A DNA stretch of 64,000 bases, taken from assembly GCA_964016885.1 (NCBI GenBank), contig OZ024740.1:302311545-302375544 (forward strand), read 5' to 3'. Each line of letters begins with the position of its first letter. The stretch's first letter is position 1. Positions 42,841 through 53,967 of the stretch are shown piece after piece. The notes beneath the pieces were generated by a model, which saw only the letters and a program-made list of their open reading frames with translations, was not told the DNA's origin and did no database searches. This stretch comes from Eledone cirrhosa. Lineage: Eukaryota > Mollusca > Cephalopoda > Octopoda > Eledonidae. Made by a program: the position numbers and the translations under genes.

Positions 42841-43852
42841 CCTCTGCTTTAGTGTGCGTGTGGTTGCTATTCATATTACTAGGTTTCCCCATGGACATAT
42901 TGTGCGAGATGATGTTGTGACTATGTGTTTTCTTAGGTAGGAACTCAATCTCTATATTATGGCCGGATCTAGCTAATGCTTGATTATAATATTGCGAGTT
43001 TTTGCTAAATATGTTTGCGTCATAGGATAGATTAGAGATTCTATTGGATACCCCCTTAGAGATAGAGTTTAATATTGATCTAGGGTGATTAAACTTAGTA
43101 TCCACGTAAATGAGTTTTTCGTTAGGCATATGGAAAGGTGTATATATTTTTGAGTCTAGGTATAGTGTGGCGTCTAGGAAGTTAACGTTTTTAGTGTTTT
43201 TGTCCATGGTGATACTAAGGTTAAAGTTTTTGAATGTCTTGTGCAATAGTTTTCTAGTTCTTTCTATATTGAATTTTTTATATTCTATAAATAGAAGTGC
43301 ATCATCGCGGTACAAACCACCGTTGAGGTATGGGAGGTCCTTATGGATTTCATTAAGTAAGTATAGGCCGAACAAATCAGTGACCTGCGCCGAGTCGCTA
43401 GATCCCATGGTTATGTCGAAGTTGTTGTGCGTATCCTTGCGGGTCCATAGTTGGTCCTCGAAGGTGATTAAGATTTTACGGGCCGCAAGGATCACATCAA
43501 TCTGGGTTCTAGTCAGGTCGCTATTGTTCATGGCCATGATTAGTGCCTTATTTAATAGGATAGGGGAAATAGAGGTGTAGTATGAATTGATATCAAATTG
43601 AATAAATTGTTTGTCCTTGTTATTCTTGATATCTTTGAACCATTCAATAACTTCACCCGTATTTCCCCATAGTTTAAGGTGTATTTTGTGTTTAATTTGT
43701 GGGATGATTTTATCTAAAATGTTCTTGCTGATAATGCCAATGTCGGACTTGGAAGGGCAGATAAGTCTAATCGAGGGGTTGCTAATGAAGTCCTCCTTAT
43801 GATCCTTCAGAGAGAATCTAGGGGGGTTTGGGGTGTATGGTTGTGTATGCCT
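42803..43852 (-). pseudogene. PLE1 reverse transcriptase
   Basis: Open from just after TAG 43853-43855. Blocks: PRFSLKDHKEDF, PSIRLICPSKSDIGIISKNI, FIQFDINSYYTSISPILLNK (motif A, FDI..YY), MGSSDSAQVTDLFGLYLLNE (B), GGLYRDDALLFIE (C, catalytic YRDD), NVNFLDATLYL and HPRSILNSISKGVSNRIS (thumb). This is the YRDD-type RT family I know from cnidarians and molluscs, with KDHK and FLD motifs. Upstream (44160 to 43856) is ADKTNNIYSLDYNTYRKFIY, the usual N-terminal block, cut off by the TAG and a further frameshift. Confidence 0.8.
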
Positions 43853-44345
43853 CTAAAGTCCTAGTTTAGACACTATATTATATCCCTCTATATTAATATC
43901 CTCTAAGTTTTTCATAGTAGTTTTCTCGTAGCTTTTATGTAGTTCATTATATATAAACTTTCTATAAGTATTATAATCCAGGCTGTATATGTTATTAGTT
44001 TTGTCCGCGTGTACAATAATTTCATTACTAGTTTTGAATTCATTAATAGAGGTGTCAAGTTTGTTTAAGAAGGTGTTGCTTCTATTACGGTGCTTATTGT
44101 ATTTAATGTTCTTAACTAGTTTTACTAGGTCATTTTCAAAGGAGTTAAGTAGTGTGTTATGTGGGCGGGGTGGCTTTTAAAGGTTTTAAAGCCGAAGGAG
44201 TCAAATTTGTTAGTATTATTAACATTGTTAGATCTGTTTCTATCATAATGGAATGTCCTCCATCTAACTCTATTGATAAAGGAATTTACACTGTTGATCA
44301 GCAATTTCTCATATGTATTCTTGGATGGTATTGGTATGTTCTTGT

Positions 44346-45286
44346 ATAATATTCATTTGTGACACTCTACGACGGAGGATAATCACCATAATAGGAACAG
44401 CTTCAGCACAGCTTAATAGACTACATTATAGTTAAGACACTTTAAATTTGTAGAAACTGCGCATAAACATATAAGTTAGGGATTATTTTGAGACACAATT
44501 TAATAGTTAGTAAGAGAAACCACTGAGTTACCTCCCCTCATGCATTAACTCCCCTTAGCCACACACACACTTCCGGGTAATATTTCGATGTCGATTCTCA
44601 CAACGTAACAACCTGCTGTATTGAGCTAAAGAACATCAGACTTCGATTCTCTAACAGGATTGTCAAACGCCCAATATCGAATCGTCGTGGATTATGTGAG
44701 GGGCATATAATCTGAAAAATACGCTCCCCGGACTATGAAAATGTCGCAGTGCATGAAATCCATATCATCGCTTCGCTACGCATTTCCAATATTTTTAATG
44801 CTTATATTTTTAATGCTTACATTATTTTTAATGCTTATATTATTTCTCCACACACAGGCTATAACAATCATATAAAGAATTCATTACCAGATCACCCCCT
44901 TAACACTCTTGATTACCTGCTTAAGTGCTTCTATTACACGTAACTCTCTGCCACAATATATAAACAAGATGCATGTGCTTGCCACACGTATAACTATTGC
45001 ACTCTATAACCGCTTAATTTCATGTTGTATTTTAACCTGTATTTTTGATTGTATCTTTTAATATGAATGTAATCTCTAAATGTGTACTGCCACACTAAAT
45101 GCTGTAATGAATGTTGACACACAATATTTGCATATGTATCTGTATGTCTCTTAGGTGAAAAGGAGGTCATATAAGTGATCATTCAATAATAAATTGCTCC
45201 GAAGAAATCAAACCTCGGTTTGGAGGAAACAGTTGTAAGCATAAAAATGTTTTGAACTGTTCTTTGATTCTTATAATTCATATATA
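44346..45286. repeat. PLE1 right inverted terminal repeat
   Basis: Pairs with 40401-41342; it lies 5' of the coding region on the minus strand. It ends in (TA)n at 45280-45297. Confidence 0.9.
45195..45241 (+). ncRNA. Hammerhead-ribozyme-like hairpin in the PLE1 right repeat
   Basis: TGCT (45195-45198), CCGAAGA (45199-45205), stem II CAAACC/GGTTTG with TC loop (plus a T-G pair), GAAAC (45226-45230), loop AGTT, GTA (45235-45237), AGCA (45238-45241) pairing with TGCT. The order of parts is that of a type I hammerhead with a 2-bp stem III and cleavage after GTA. Departures: C at U4 and an unpaired 10.1-11.1. Penelope-like elements are known to carry hammerheads in their terminal repeats. Confidence 0.45.
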
Positions 45287-45296
45287 TATATATATA

Positions 45297-45640
45297 GTTA
45301 AAAGAATAGAGGTGTAACACACAAGTAATTATATATTGGTAAACAGAATAGAAAATGCTGACAAATTGTTCACAGTGAAAAATAGTTTAATTAGGAATAA
45401 ATGAGAATTAGTAATTGTATTGGTTAGTATTCCGTGATGTTTGCTCTGATCAGAGCAAACATCACGGACGCTCTATCTCAAAATTATTTTTGAAAAGCAT
45501 TTAGAAATGCGCAACCGGTAAAACTTAAAACTAAAACTGAATACTAACCAATACAATTACTAATTATCATTTATTCCTAATTAAACTATTTTTCACTGTG
45601 AACAATTTGTCAGCATTTTCTATTCCGTTTACCAATATAT
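45297..45640. repeat. Palindromic foldback family F, copy 1
   Basis: 45332-45431 pairs with about 45538-45639; a short inner stem (45432-45450/45451-45469) follows. The left arm lacks the 68 bp (ccggttgcgcatttc... block) present at 45470-45537, so the arms are unequal. A unique flank taaaagaatagaggtgtaacac precedes the left arm. (TA)n lies on both sides. Confidence 0.85.
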
Positions 45641-46424
<784 letters not shown>

Positions 46425-46767
46425 ATATATATATATATATAGATATACTTTGGGGGGGGGTTCATTTTGGCAATAAGAAACACACGCACCAGTTGCTTTC
46501 ACTTCAATTTATTATAATAAATTTATAAATTTCCGGTTGGTTGGTTGGTTTCACAACCAGATGGTTGTTTATATATTGTCAAAGTTCTTTCGTCACACAT
46601 TCTTTAGTGACTGGAGATTCTTTTCTTTGTTTTTTGTGACTCTCCTTTGTTCTGTCCTACGCCATCTTGTTTTTGTGTGTTGTGGGCTTAGTTTGCGCAT
46701 GTTTTACATCCGGGTGTCTGTGTGAGTTTATATTCGTTTATTTATTTGTTTATTTACATGTTACTGG

Positions 46768-47826
46768 TTGGTTGTTTGTTCTATGTGCGAGTGTGTTTTC
46801 ATTTTGTCCTTAATTGTAAGTTGTGATGTTGCTGTTCCACTCATGTTTTCTATTTACAGAGACAACAACAACAACACGCATCAACAACAGCACACATCAA
46901 CAACAACAACAACAACAACACACACACATTCAATGCCTCTCACCGCCACAACAATCTTAACAAACCCACAGACACAGAAAACCGGTAATGACAGTAGCAC
47001 AGAAATAAGGGAAAGTAATAGGATTGAAAGGAGAAGGGAGACTATGGACAGAGAAAATAACCAAGAAGAACACACAGACACACAAAATAGAGTAGATAAT
47101 AATAATGAGCCAGAGAAAAGAGACAGGAGTAATAATGAGAGACATAGAAACAACCATGAGGCTGTTGGTGGAAATAGAAATAGAAACAACACAACCAACA
47201 ACACCAATAGCACTAGTACACATAAAGCAGCAGCCTTGAACTCTACTTTTTATAATCCCTCCGATAAGTCGTTTGACCTGCGACGAGTCCACGCCACGAC
47301 GTTAGCTTTTAACAAACGCACGCAATTGCCGTCGCAGGTCGATAAACAAACAGAAGCACAATTTAGTATAGCTAGATCTAAACTTAGAAATATTATAGAA
47401 CAGTATAGCAAGAAGCATAATAGAATGGAGGCCCAGCAACTGGGAGAAAAATCTGCAAATGGCTTGCGTAAGCTCATGCAGCGCTCGCGTAATGGAGAGA
47501 TAGCATGCTTTGCAACAGACAAGTCTGGCAGAATGTCGGTTGACAGTCTGCCAAACTACATCCAGGCAATGCAACCCCACATCACTAACACAAGAGAAGT
47601 AACACCACAGGGGCATGAGGATAGAGAAAAAGCCCTCAATGCCGATATGATGATGTGGACAAATATAATGCAGCCCAACAAAAGGACTGCCAACAAATTC
47701 CAGGTCTGGAACAATAACGTGCCAGCGTTGTATGGGCTTCGAAAAGACAATAAAACGAGCAGGGACCCTGTCACAGGACCACCAACACGGCCAGTAACTA
47801 CAGACTGTCCTATTTCCTCTCCTTGA
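46768..47826 (+). pseudogene. PLE2 N-terminal ORF
   Basis: It reads out of the left repeat (a possible splice acceptor ttttctatttacag lies at 46849-46862) into an Asn/Gln/Thr-His-rich stretch and a charged Asn/Arg-rich stretch. It then becomes family-like: FDLRRVHATTLAFNKRTQLPS, IACFATDKSGRMSVDSLPNY, VPALYGLRKDNK and PPTRPV. It ends at 47826 because of a frameshift near 47790; the next frame gives NYRLSYFLSLIIRPIIEM. Residue 1 is uncertain. Confidence 0.75.
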
Positions 47827-48481
47827 TCATACGCCCCATCATTGAAATGTCCCCAGATGTATGTGACAGCACGGAGGACCTCCTCAGCAGAATCGGCGAG
47901 GGTACCCGATCTAGGGACCTAACAAACTGCATAATAGGTAGTATGGATGTTGTGTCCATCTATTAACGTGGATTTTGCTGTGGAGAAATGCGTAGAAATG
48001 ATCAGTGAGAGCAATGTTGAAGTCCGTGGGATTGATACTAGTGAGCTGGGACAGTAGACTTAAACTTAAACTTAAAGAACAATTAGAAAACCCCTTAACC
48101 CTGATAATGTACTCAAGCTACGGTGATGATATAATCATCGTAGTTAAAACACCCCCACTAGAGAACAGTCAGGAATTAGAGAAAAACACAATGGAAAGCA
48201 TCCAGCAAATAGCTAACTCCATCCACCAGAGTATTAGAGTTACTATAGACTACCCAAGCAAACACCCCAACCATCAATTACCTGTACTAGACACAGAGCT
48301 CTGGTTAGATACCATTAATAACAAAAAACAAATCCTCCATTTCCATTATGCCAAACCCATGACTTCCAAATATCTGATCCACCGAAACTCAGCTGTTTCG
48401 GACCATACCAAAATCAACATACTGATTGCGGATTTGGTACGGGTGATGAGAAACGTGTACCGCATGTGCAACCTCGAATAA
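47795..48481 (+). pseudogene. PLE2 reverse transcriptase remnants
   Basis: NYRLSYFLSLIIRPIIEM, then SMDVVSIY followed by TAA at 47964-47966 (motif A region; a few bases seem lost). INVDFAVEKCVEMISES continues one frame over to a TAG near 48055. An internal deletion then skips to motif C, MYSSYGDDIIIVVK (YGDD), then PVLDTELWLD and FHYAKPMTSKYLIHRNSAVS. Motif B is missing, so the RT is inactive. Confidence 0.8.
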
Positions 48482-48714
48482 TTAGAGAGACACATACAAC
48501 ACTTCATCCACAATATGCAGTTCTCTGGTTAGAATAAGAGAGATAAAATCAGAGTGTATAGAGGAGCCAGAACCAAATGGGAAAAAATGGTAAATAATGA
48601 CACAAATGGGACCTGCCCCTTGTATAGGAGCAAATTTGGAATAGAATAGAAAGAACTAGGAATAAGGCTAATAGAATAAACTCATGGTATGATAGCAATA
48701 AATACCAGAGTGTA

Positions 48715-49104
48715 ATGTTCATCGATACAACCCCTAGAGGTGAATTAGCTTACAAATTTAGAAGGGCCCTAGATAAACATAAACTCAATATTAAGATAGT
48801 AGAAAGACCAGGTACCTCCATAAAAACACTTATTAGCAAGACATACCCATTTCAAAGACCTCCCTGCATAGATAAGAAATGTATAGTCTGTAAATTAAGC
48901 CCCCATATTAACTGTAAAACTAGAAATGTAGTATATAGCATAAGATGTACTGAAGGACAATGTAGAGATAAAAATATAGTGTACATAGGTGAGATAGCTC
49001 GTAGTATAGGGGAACGGATAAATGAACACTGGCGAGACCTTCAAGATAGTAAAGAATCATCTGTACTCTACCAACATGCTAAAATAGACATAAGGGTAAA
49101 TTAG
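48715..49104 (+). pseudogene. PLE2 GIY-YIG endonuclease
   Basis: Starts within RGELAYKFRRALDKH. The Cys cluster CIDKKCIVCKLSPHINC (zinc-binding linker) is followed by the GIY-YIG core NVVYSIRC...KNIVYIGEIARSIGERINEH and a shortened helix region. Both signature strands (VVYSI, VYIGE) and the Arg of ARSIGER are kept. Nonsense codons precede it (48482-48714). Stop at 49104 is probably premature: IEIKIESTHRKDAMFRQITE follows one frame over. Confidence 0.8.
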
Positions 49105-49200
49105 AGAACATAGAAATAAAAATAGAATCTACACACAGAAAAGACGCAATGTTTAGACAAATCACAGAGGCAATAAACATAAATGAATTACAACCAAAAT

Positions 49201-49648
49201 TAAATAGAAAACATGAGTGGAACAGCAACATCACAACTTACAATTAAGGACAAAATGAAAACAGACACGCACATAGAACAAACAACCAACCAGTAACATG
49301 TAAATAAACAAATAAATAAACGAATATAAACACACACAGACACCCGGATGTAACACATGCACAAACTAAGCCCACAACACACACACACAAATAAGATGGC
49401 GTAGGACAGAACAAAGGAGAGGCACAAAAATCAAAAACAAAGAAAAGAATCCCCAGTCACTGAAAAGGTCACAGAATGTGTGACGAAAGAACTTTGACAA
49501 TATATAAACAACCATCTGGTTGTGAAACCAACCAACCAACCGGAAATTTATAAATTCCTAAATTTATAAATTTATTATAATAAATTGAATTGAAAGCAAC
49601 TGGTGCGTGTGTTTCGTATTGGCAACATGACCCTCGCAAAGTATAACA
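49201..49648. repeat. PLE2 right inverted terminal repeat
   Basis: Reverse complement of 46443-46858, with an extra aatttataaattcct insertion near 49546-49560. Confidence 0.9.
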
Positions 49649-49703
49649 ATATCGGTTTCAACACACGTTTTCAGATAAAGAATCTTGCTAAACAAATTCA
49701 GAA

Positions 49704-49708
<5 letters not shown>

Positions 49709-49749
<41 letters not shown>
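49709..49749. repeat. (TA)n microsatellite
   Basis: About 20 TA units between PLE2 and the giant palindrome. Confidence 0.95.
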
Positions 49750-49754
<5 letters not shown>

Positions 49755-50247
49755 TAAACGGAATAGAAAATGCTGACAAATTGTTCACAGTTGAAAAATG
49801 GTTTAATTAGGAATAAAAGAGTATTAGTGATTGTATGGGTTAGTATTCAGTTGTGGTTTTAAGTTTTTAAGTTTTTAAGTTTTTACCGGTTGCGCATTTC
49901 TAAATGCTTTTCAAAAATAATTTTGAGATAGAGTGTCCGTGCTGTTTGCTCTGATCTGATTAGTTTTGGGAATTCTACCTGTTTTTATGTTAAAAAAGTG
50001 GCTCCAGAGTTATTTTTGTGTTGCAAAAATTCTTGTGGTCAAAACAATTTTGATTGGTCGGTAGAGGTCATGTGAATGTAAAAAGTTGATTTTGCGCCAA
50101 GACTGTTTTTATGTTAAAAAAGTGGCTCCAGCAAAAATTCTTGGTCAAAACAATTTTGATTGGTCGGTAGAGGTCATGTGAATAAAAAATTGGTTTTGCG
50201 CCAAGATTGAGAAATTACTCTTTCACAACAAATATGTGTGTGTGTGT

Positions 50248-50292
<45 letters not shown>

Positions 50293-50401
50293 TGTGGGTG
50301 TGTGTGTGTATGTGTGTGTGTGTGTGTAGTAGTAGTAGTAGTCAGGTGTTCGATGCTGCGACAATGGCCAGCAGCGATGTGTGTCAAATGGCTATTAAGA
50401 T

Positions 50402-50448
<47 letters not shown>

Positions 50449-50731
50449 GCAGAGTGGTTCGTGGTGGCAGGGATGGTCAGTAAGAATGTGTCTGAAAGCA
50501 ATGGGGGGTATTTTAGCATGCCAAAAGATAAGTGTGTGTGTGTGGGGGGGGGGGGGATGGTCAGTAAGAATGTGTCTGAATGACACATTCTTACTGACCA
50601 TCCCTGCCACCACAAATTACTCTGCTATACACACACACACACACACACTTATCTTTTGACATGCTTAAATACCCCCCATTGCTTTCAGACACATTCTTAC
50701 TGACCATCCCTGCCACCACGAATCACTCTGC

Positions 50732-50776
<45 letters not shown>

Positions 50777-50845
50777 ATCTTAATAGCCATTTGACACACA
50801 TCGCTGCTGGCCATTGTCGCAGCATCGAACACCTTACTACTACTA

Positions 50846-50881
<36 letters not shown>

Positions 50882-50882
50882 A

Positions 50883-50914
<32 letters not shown>

Positions 50915-51410
50915 TACACACACACACACATATTTGTTGTGAAAGAGTCATTTCTCAATCTTGGCGCAAAACCAATTTTTTATTCACATGACCTCTACCG
51001 ACCAATCAAAATTGTTTTGACCAAGAATTTTTGCTGGAGCCACTTTTTTAACATAAAAACAGTCTTGGCGCAAAATCAACTTTTTATATTCACATTACCT
51101 CTACCGACCAATCAAAATTGTTTTGACCACAAGAATTTTTGCAACACAAAAATAACGCTGGAGCCTCTTTTTTAACATAAAAACAGGTAGAATTCCCAAA
51201 ACTAATCAGATCAGAGCAAACAGCACGGACACTCTATCTCAAAATTATTTTTGAAAAGCATTTAGAAATGCGCAACCGGTAAAAACTTAAAAACTTAAAA
51301 CCACAACTGAATACTAACCCATACAATCACTAATACTCTTTTATTTCTAATTAAACCATTTTTCAACTGTGAACAATTTGTCAGCATTTTCTATTCCGTT
51401 TACCAATATA
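49748..51410. repeat. Giant palindrome (arms about 830 bp), family F copy 3
   Basis: Symmetric about position 50579 (loop tgaat, 50577-50581). Each arm contains in order: the family F sequence of about 216 bp, two tandem copies (about 125 and 105 bp) of a block with gtggctccag...ttgattggtcggtagagg, (TG)n or (CA)n tracts, an AGT triplet run, a unique piece (ttcgatgctgcgacaatgg...), more (TG)n and a ggtcagtaagaatgtg piece. Arm differences are mostly repeat-length. The unique family F flank follows the right end (51411-51447). Confidence 0.95.
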
Positions 51411-51441
51411 TAATAACTTGTGTGTTACACCTCTATTCTTT

Positions 51442-51447
<6 letters not shown>

Positions 51448-51483
<36 letters not shown>
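51448..51483. repeat. (TA)n microsatellite
   Basis: About 18 TA units. Confidence 0.95.
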
Positions 51484-51485
<2 letters not shown>

Positions 51486-51905
51486 AGTGGGAAATGAGAT
51501 TTCGTTTCATTTTTTCCGTTTATCGTTTTCGGTGCACCCGGCCGATTAACTCACTCGATATGCAAATTGGGCTACTCACCCGTTAATATGCATAAGGTAA
51601 GTATATACGTTCAACAATCTGGCAGGAAGGTATACGTTGCTGACGATAGCTTATAAGCTTGAAACTAGTACAGCGTTCCTTTGTCAATGTTGAACAAACG
51701 AGCAACGATGGTTGCTAGACACTACGGCTTAATACGGGATGTTTGTTTACAAACACACCGAGCATTATAATAAATGTTCGGTGAATCCATACGTACATAT
51801 ATATATATGTGTGCATGTATGTATATATATATACATACTACTGTACGTCTGTATACATATATGTATGTACGTGTACATACTTATATTTAAGTAACAGCCG
51901 TACTA
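51484..51905. other. Unclassified unit beginning gagtgggaaatgagatttcg
   Basis: The first 38 bp (51484-51522) recurs at 51906-51944, so two related units lie in tandem. The interior has no ORF or recognised motif. Confidence 0.5.
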
Positions 51906-52647
51906 AGAGTGGGAAATGAAATTTCGTTTCATTTTTTCCGTTTATATATATATATATATATAGTGAAAAATGGAACGGGAACAAAACAGAGAGGCAGTAC
52001 AAACGAAGGTTTATTAGTTTCATGCTCTCGAGTGTGGGGGGGGGGGGGCGTTTCGGGCATAAGCCGTTCTTCAGGAGAAAAGTGGGTGAGAAGAGAGTTG
52101 CGAGAGTGTATGGGGGAGTAGGGGAGACACATTTAGAAAAAAGGGGGAAGAGGAAAGGGAGGAAAAACGGTGCAAGGTGTACAACTAAAAATAAAAATAA
52201 ACATGAAGATAAACAAGTGGTGGAAGAGTGTGCCGTGTGTAGGGGTGGTGGAGGGTGGTGTGGGGAGAGGGAGGCGTGGTGTCCGAGCGGGAAGGGCTGA
52301 AGGTGATGTTTGTGTATGTGTGTAGGTGTACGTGTGTGTGTGTGGTGGGGTATAGGTCGGTGTATGTGTGCGTGTGGATGGGGAGGGGTCAGAGGGTCGG
52401 GGAGGGGCCAGAGGGGTCGGGGGGGGGGGAGGATTCCAGAGGCTGAGTGTGTATATATGTGGGTGTACGCACGTGTGTGTTGGTGTTTATACATTTTGTG
52501 GATGTAGGTGGCGTGGTTCGAAAAAAATTGTGAGTGTATGTCCGTGGGTAAGTTCCTAAGGTAGTTCCGTAGAGAGTGTGACGAGAGCTGGATATTTTCC
52601 ACGTTATGGAGTGGATAGTGGGAACGAAAGTCGATGGTGTGTAATCC
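51906..52647 (-). mobile_element. Non-autonomous unit with hammerhead-like core (Penelope-type?)
   Basis: Bounded by (TA)n (51945-51961 inside its end and 52648-52681). A 254-codon minus-strand frame is open through it, but it is Pro/His/Thr low complexity and I do not regard it as coding. The minus-strand string ctgaagaacggcttatgcc then CGAAACG (52044-52078) resembles the small hammerhead of Penelope-like terminal repeats. Confidence 0.4.
52044..52078 (-). ncRNA. Hammerhead-ribozyme-like core
   Basis: Minus strand: CTGAAGA (52068-52074) fits CUGANGA exactly, stem II GGC/GCC with TTAT loop, then CGAAAC (GAAAC at 52050-52054). The cleavage-site side is replaced by a C14 run (52036-52048 region), so stem III and the triplet are not visible. 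Confidence 0.3.

Positions 52648-52681
<34 letters not shown>
52648..52681. repeat. (TA)n microsatellite
   Basis: About 17 TA units. Confidence 0.95.
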
Positions 52682-52683
<2 letters not shown>

Positions 52684-52795
52684 ATGTAATTGTATTATTA
52701 ACGAAAACATTGTAAAATATCAACAACAAAAACGTTACTACTACTAAAGTGAAATCAAGAACTACTCCGTAACAACATTAATCGTTATTCGTCAG

Positions 52796-53092
52796 TCACA
52801 AGCAGAGAGATTGAACAATTGCAGCTGCGTATTTTTCTGACAACCTTTCGACATACTTCATGATGAAGATACAGAGATGTGTAGTTCTTGTTGTTTCCCT
52901 TACAGAAATTCTATACTGCAATTCTAGTTCAAGTGGCAAAATGATTTCAACCGGTATTGATTTTCTTTCGAACTCCTGAAAACATAATGTAGCTGACTCT
53001 ATGATAGAGCCATTTCCATCCCATTTCAAAATCACTGCTCTATTGAAACCAACAGAGATTGGTGATGAGGCGTATATAAACTTAACATTAAG
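52796..53092 (-). CDS. Possible terminal coding exon of an unidentified host gene
   Basis: On the minus strand an open frame runs from about 53092 to a TGA at 52796. It reads FIYASSPISVGFNRAVIL, KWDGNGSIIESATLCFQEF, ERKSIPVEIILPLELELQYR, then ISVRETTRTTHLCIFIMKY. Composition is balanced and protein-like, unlike the repeat frames. A candidate acceptor (tttcttgctcttaatgttaag) precedes it. No family is recognised and no partner exon is seen in the window. It may also be chance or an old pseudogene. Confidence 0.3.
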   Translation of the reverse strand, partial: LNVKFIYASSPISVGFNRAVILKWDGNGSIIESATLCFQEFERKSIPVEIILPLELELQYRISVRETTRTTHLCIFIMKYVERLSEKYAAAIVQSLCL

Positions 53093-53777
53093 AGCAAGAA
53101 AGTGAATACACTAATCCTAAATTTCGTATAATTCAACAATATGTCGTACACTACACACCGATTCATACAAATGGATGTGATTCGGAAATGTTCCGCATCA
53201 CACTTAATTTGACAAATATAATCTAGCCACCCGGACAGTTAGAACTTTCTACAAGGACTATTCTTGTTCAGTAGTGCATCGATTCGTATCGAGTGATTGT
53301 ATGTTTATATAAAAAAAAGTGATGACATTTAAATATTCAAACACTTGTATGGGAACACATCTACTAGCAAATATAACCCATCTGTATGGAGTACATACAA
53401 TTATGTTCGTTATTATAGCTCACGTTATACTGAGTATTTAATTCGAAACTACATGAGAAACTGAAGACCGTTTAACACGTTAGCTTTGTCTTTAAGAATC
53501 ATTGCATCCCAAACTTATATTTCTATACTTTTATCTGGGTAGTTCTCAAATATTTTCTTGTGTCTTCCATATATTGGTTAAGAGTATTGTGATAAGGCTG
53601 GTGTTTTCACTGAAAGGTCATACAATGATATGATGTTTATTTAAAATGTGGGTTGAACTATTATTTAAAGCCTGTATTTATTGCAATTTTATTCATCTGA
53701 TAATTTGAGCGCAGATGTTGGATAGATAAAATGAAGTCTTCCAATTTAAATTGTGAGCATTGGAGTTGTGTAAATTA
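53093..53777. other. AT-rich DNA; no gene
   Basis: No motif or repeat recognised. If 52796-53092 is an exon, this would be intron. Confidence 0.4.
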
Positions 53778-53967
53778 GTTTCTACTTTTGGTACAAGGCC
53801 TGCAATTACCCAGTGTATTACTGGTACTTTATTTATCGACCCCGTAAGGATGAAAAGACAAAGTTAACCCCAGCGGGATTTGAACTCAGAATGGAAAGGG
53901 CCGTAACTCTATGCGTCGAAGCATGGCGTCCGACCCTCTACCGATACTGCCAATTTAACCGCCCTTT
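53778..53967 (-). mobile_element. Full Lys-type SINE
   Basis: Minus strand copy with the tRNA head (ggcggttaaattggcagtatcgg), B box GAGTTCAAATCC, aactttgtc block, ggggtcgataaa body and tail ggccttgtaccaaaagtagaaac. Very similar to 29094-29282. Confidence 0.9.

Larger units (their letters stand above)
40247..45286 (-). mobile_element. PLE1: Penelope-like retroelement with long inverted terminal repeats
   Basis: The arms 40401-41342 and 44346-45286 are inverted copies of about 940 bp, roughly 95% identical by eye. Between them the minus strand encodes an N-terminal region, RT and a C-terminal GIY-YIG nuclease (44340 to 41931). 40247-40400 extends the left terminal repeat further outward and is also present in the solo copy at 24595-24905. 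Inverted terminal repeats and GIY-YIG are hallmarks of Penelope-like elements. Breaks: a frameshift near 44160, TAG at 43853-43855, a shift at 42803-42840 and a one-base insertion at 42318-42324. Confidence 0.85.
46443..49648 (+). mobile_element. PLE2: second Penelope-like element with inverted terminal repeats
   Basis: Left arm 46443-46858 is an inverted copy of right arm 49201-49648. Between them lie a low-complexity N-terminus, RT pieces, a zinc-like Cys/His cluster and a GIY-YIG nuclease, all on the plus strand. A large part of the RT palm is missing and several stops occur, so it is dead. The RT (YGDD) is of a different family from PLE1 (YRDD). A palindromic relative of its outer end is at 26688-26866. 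Confidence 0.85.

Noticed and set aside
50223..50991. Cys/Val and Thr/His repeat frames
   Set aside because: (TG)n/(CA)n tracts inside the giant palindrome.
51838..52602. 254-codon minus-strand ORF
   Set aside because: Pro/His/Thr/Leu low complexity over C-rich and CA-rich DNA, no domain; it overlaps a repeat unit with a ribozyme-like core.
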